From positions 36,990,139 to 37,054,138 of the forward strand of contig CM059563.1 in the NCBI GenBank assembly GCA_030386875.1: a DNA stretch of 64,000 nucleotides, written 5' to 3'. Source of the DNA: Morinoia aosen (taxonomy: Eukaryota; Arthropoda; Malacostraca; Amphipoda; Talitridae). Shown here one piece after another: positions 62,225 through 64,000 of this stretch. The notes under the pieces are model-generated. The model saw only the letters and a program-made list of their open reading frames with translations, did no database searches and was not told the origin of the DNA. Position 1 is the stretch's first letter; every line of letters begins with the position of its first letter. Position numbers and translations under genes: made by a program.

Positions 62225-62745
62225 CTCCACCTGAATTGCAATACAGCGTCACACTCACATTGATAAAAATAAAATGCCTACTGCTAAACTGTTTGTTATG
62301 AATACGGTAAATTCATACAGTGATCATTATTTGGGCTTCCACAGTTCCGACAGACCAGTCGTGGTAAATTAAGCCATGCAAAGTGGATTAAAACAAAGTT
62401 GAATAGAAGAGTTCGTCATCAAGTGTTCTAGCACACGCACAACTCACTGCTTGTGCCAATCCAGTGAACGAAATCCGCGTGAATAAAGAAGGAAAGAAAA
62501 AGGAAGAAAAGACAAGCTGTAGTAAGTTGATTCAAAAGTATGTACCCAAAAGTTGCTAAAAAATGAGTGCAGCTAGTAGAGGAGTTGCCCATATCTTCCA
62601 CGCCGTAAACTCTCACAGAACACATATCTCATGTAGGAAGGATGAACACGTAGCACACCCAATACACAACTCTACTTATAACCTTAGTTAATGCCTTGGC
62701 AGTTTGAAACGTCACTTGATGAAAGTGTTTGCGTAATAATTAGAC
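62225..62745. other. Spacer, nothing recognised
   Basis: No open frame with a recognisable domain; a 65-codon minus-strand ORF near 62428 looks random. Confidence 0.5.
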
Positions 62746-62757
62746 AAAGATAAAAGC

Positions 62758-63362
62758 AAATGTACGAGGAGTTCGTGGGCTTGAACTCAGGACTAGAGAT
62801 CACCGCGCCAACACGCTATCGACTGCGCTATCGATCACCCTAAAAAAGATGACCGAAGCACAACGAAAGCAATGTTTTCGCACAGTGAAAGCAGGCGCAC
62901 TGTCCTGACAGATATTTAATTCCCATATGTATCGAGAGCTCAAAGTCTAGTCACCCCCAGAAACAGTTAATTCTGGTACGGGAAGACACTGCTTCCCAAG
63001 GTTTTTTCAAATGAAATAAATGTACGAGGAGTTCGTGGGCTCGAACTCAGGACTAGAGATCACCGCGCCAACACGCTATCGACTGCGCTATCGATCACCC
63101 TAAAAAAGATGACCGAAGCACAACGAAAGCAATGTTTTGGCACAGTGAAAGCAGGCCAAACATTGCTTTCGTTGTGCTTCGGTCATCTTTTTTAGGGTGA
63201 TCGATAGCGCAGTCGATAGCGTGTTGGCGCGGTGATCTCTAGTCCTGAGTTCGAGCCCACGAACTCCTCGTACATTATTTCATTTGAAAAAACCTTGTGG
63301 AAGCAGTGTCGTCCCGTACCAGAATTAACTGTTTCTGGGGGTGACTAGACTTTGAGCTCTCG
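62758..63362. mobile_element. Compound tRNA-derived SINE insertion with long inverted arms, flanked by a 12 bp direct repeat
   Basis: Three copies of one tRNA-like sequence are present: two read on the minus strand (near 62758-62890 and 63020-63137) and one on the plus strand (63158-63274). In the plus-strand copy the A-box region is gatagcgcagtcgatagcg and the B box gagttcgagccc. Sequence 62933-63137 is inverted, with a few mismatches, at 63158-63362 around a 20-base spacer, giving 205 bp arms. The whole 605 bp is bracketed by aaagataaaagc (62746-62757 and 63363-63374), consistent with one LINE-driven insertion event. Confidence 0.7.
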
Positions 63363-63374
63363 AAAGATAAAAGC

Positions 63375-64000
63375 GTTAAAACAGAGGTAATGCTTAACTC
63401 AGTTGGCGATAATAGAGACCCTGGCTAGACTAGGGTGGTTACTTTTGTATTTGGATTGTTAGACAGCAATTCCTCATTCATCGCTGAGAGTTTGTCTTCC
63501 AGCACACATGGGTAAACTGAACTTGTACCTGACAGCACTCTTATTGCGAGGTAAAACCTAACAACACTGGAAAACAATCAGAAAATTTAGAATTACTCAC
63601 AAGTTATTTCATTCTTCATTTTAGTATACGATGTAAGTTTTCCGTGCTCCCCCGGAAATTCATTCACAATGTTTGCAACATTACAGGGAAGTATGCATCA
63701 TATGAGTGTGAAAAACTATTTCGACACAAGATAAAACAAGTATCTTAAATCTTAAACGGAATTAGAAGGATCGCACTTAAAACTACGTATTACAGTGTAT
63801 ACTCACTCTGGCCACTGATATTTGAAATCCGTGAGCGTTCCATCACAAGAACGTCAGCCCCCTACTCTGCATTCGACGCAGAGCTGAAATGAGCGACTCT
63901 CTCACGCATGTTTGTGATAAAAAACATACGTAATGGTCCCACAACTAAGTTTCATTTGAGTCGACATGTCACAAAACTTCAACTTCTCACTTCATTTCTT
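63375..64000. other. Right end of window, nothing recognised
   Basis: No coding region, repeat or RNA gene could be supported. Confidence 0.5.

Noticed and set aside
62758..63274. Functional tRNA genes
   Set aside because: A- and B-box-like words are present but acceptor and T-arm pairing fail; multiple copies with shared non-tRNA flanks fit a SINE.

Overview
The window looks like nuclear DNA of an arthropod, probably an insect. It has introns with GT-AG sites, a very large satellite array, non-LTR and hAT-type mobile elements and tRNA-derived SINEs, and no operons. The species cannot be read from the sequence.

Layout: (1) 1-37091 is one uninterrupted tandem satellite, about 183 head-to-tail copies of a ~203 bp monomer, entering from beyond the left edge and ending abruptly near 37091. 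Blocks of 5 to ~25 monomers recur nearly unchanged at fixed offsets (1.02, 3.87, 4.66, 5.06, 6.90, 7.51 kb), so the array has grown by repeated block duplication. (2) 37.1-49 kb is gene-poor. It holds two candidate minus-strand exons (39975-40073, 41534-41679), several minisatellites, a 5'-truncated LINE with a long reverse-transcriptase ORF (42996-45141), fragments of a family rich in the palindrome gttgcgatcgcaac, and a complete non-autonomous hAT-like element (46709-48430) with terminal inverted repeats and an 8 bp target duplication. (3) 49.06-61.19 kb, minus strand, is one multi-exon gene for a TRPA-type ion channel. I could chain ten exons: a start exon, an ankyrin-repeat exon of ~2 kb, and exons carrying S1, the S1-S2 loop, S2, S3, and S4-S5-pore-S6. 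Splice phases agree along the chain provided five single-base frame breaks, most at homopolymer runs, are treated as assembly errors or recent lesions. The part after S6 was not found with confidence. (4) 61.2-64 kb is intergenic or upstream DNA with a ~208 bp hAT-like MITE and a 605 bp compound SINE insertion folded as a long hairpin between 12 bp direct repeats.

The channel gene is dense in minisatellites: a 27 bp coding repeat inside the ankyrin domain, a ~42 bp repeat that multiplies the exon 6 3' end with its splice donor, and 46 bp and ~20 bp arrays in intron 7, the first ending next to that intron's donor. No CRISPR array, rRNA gene, true tRNA gene, virus or toxin gene was recognised.
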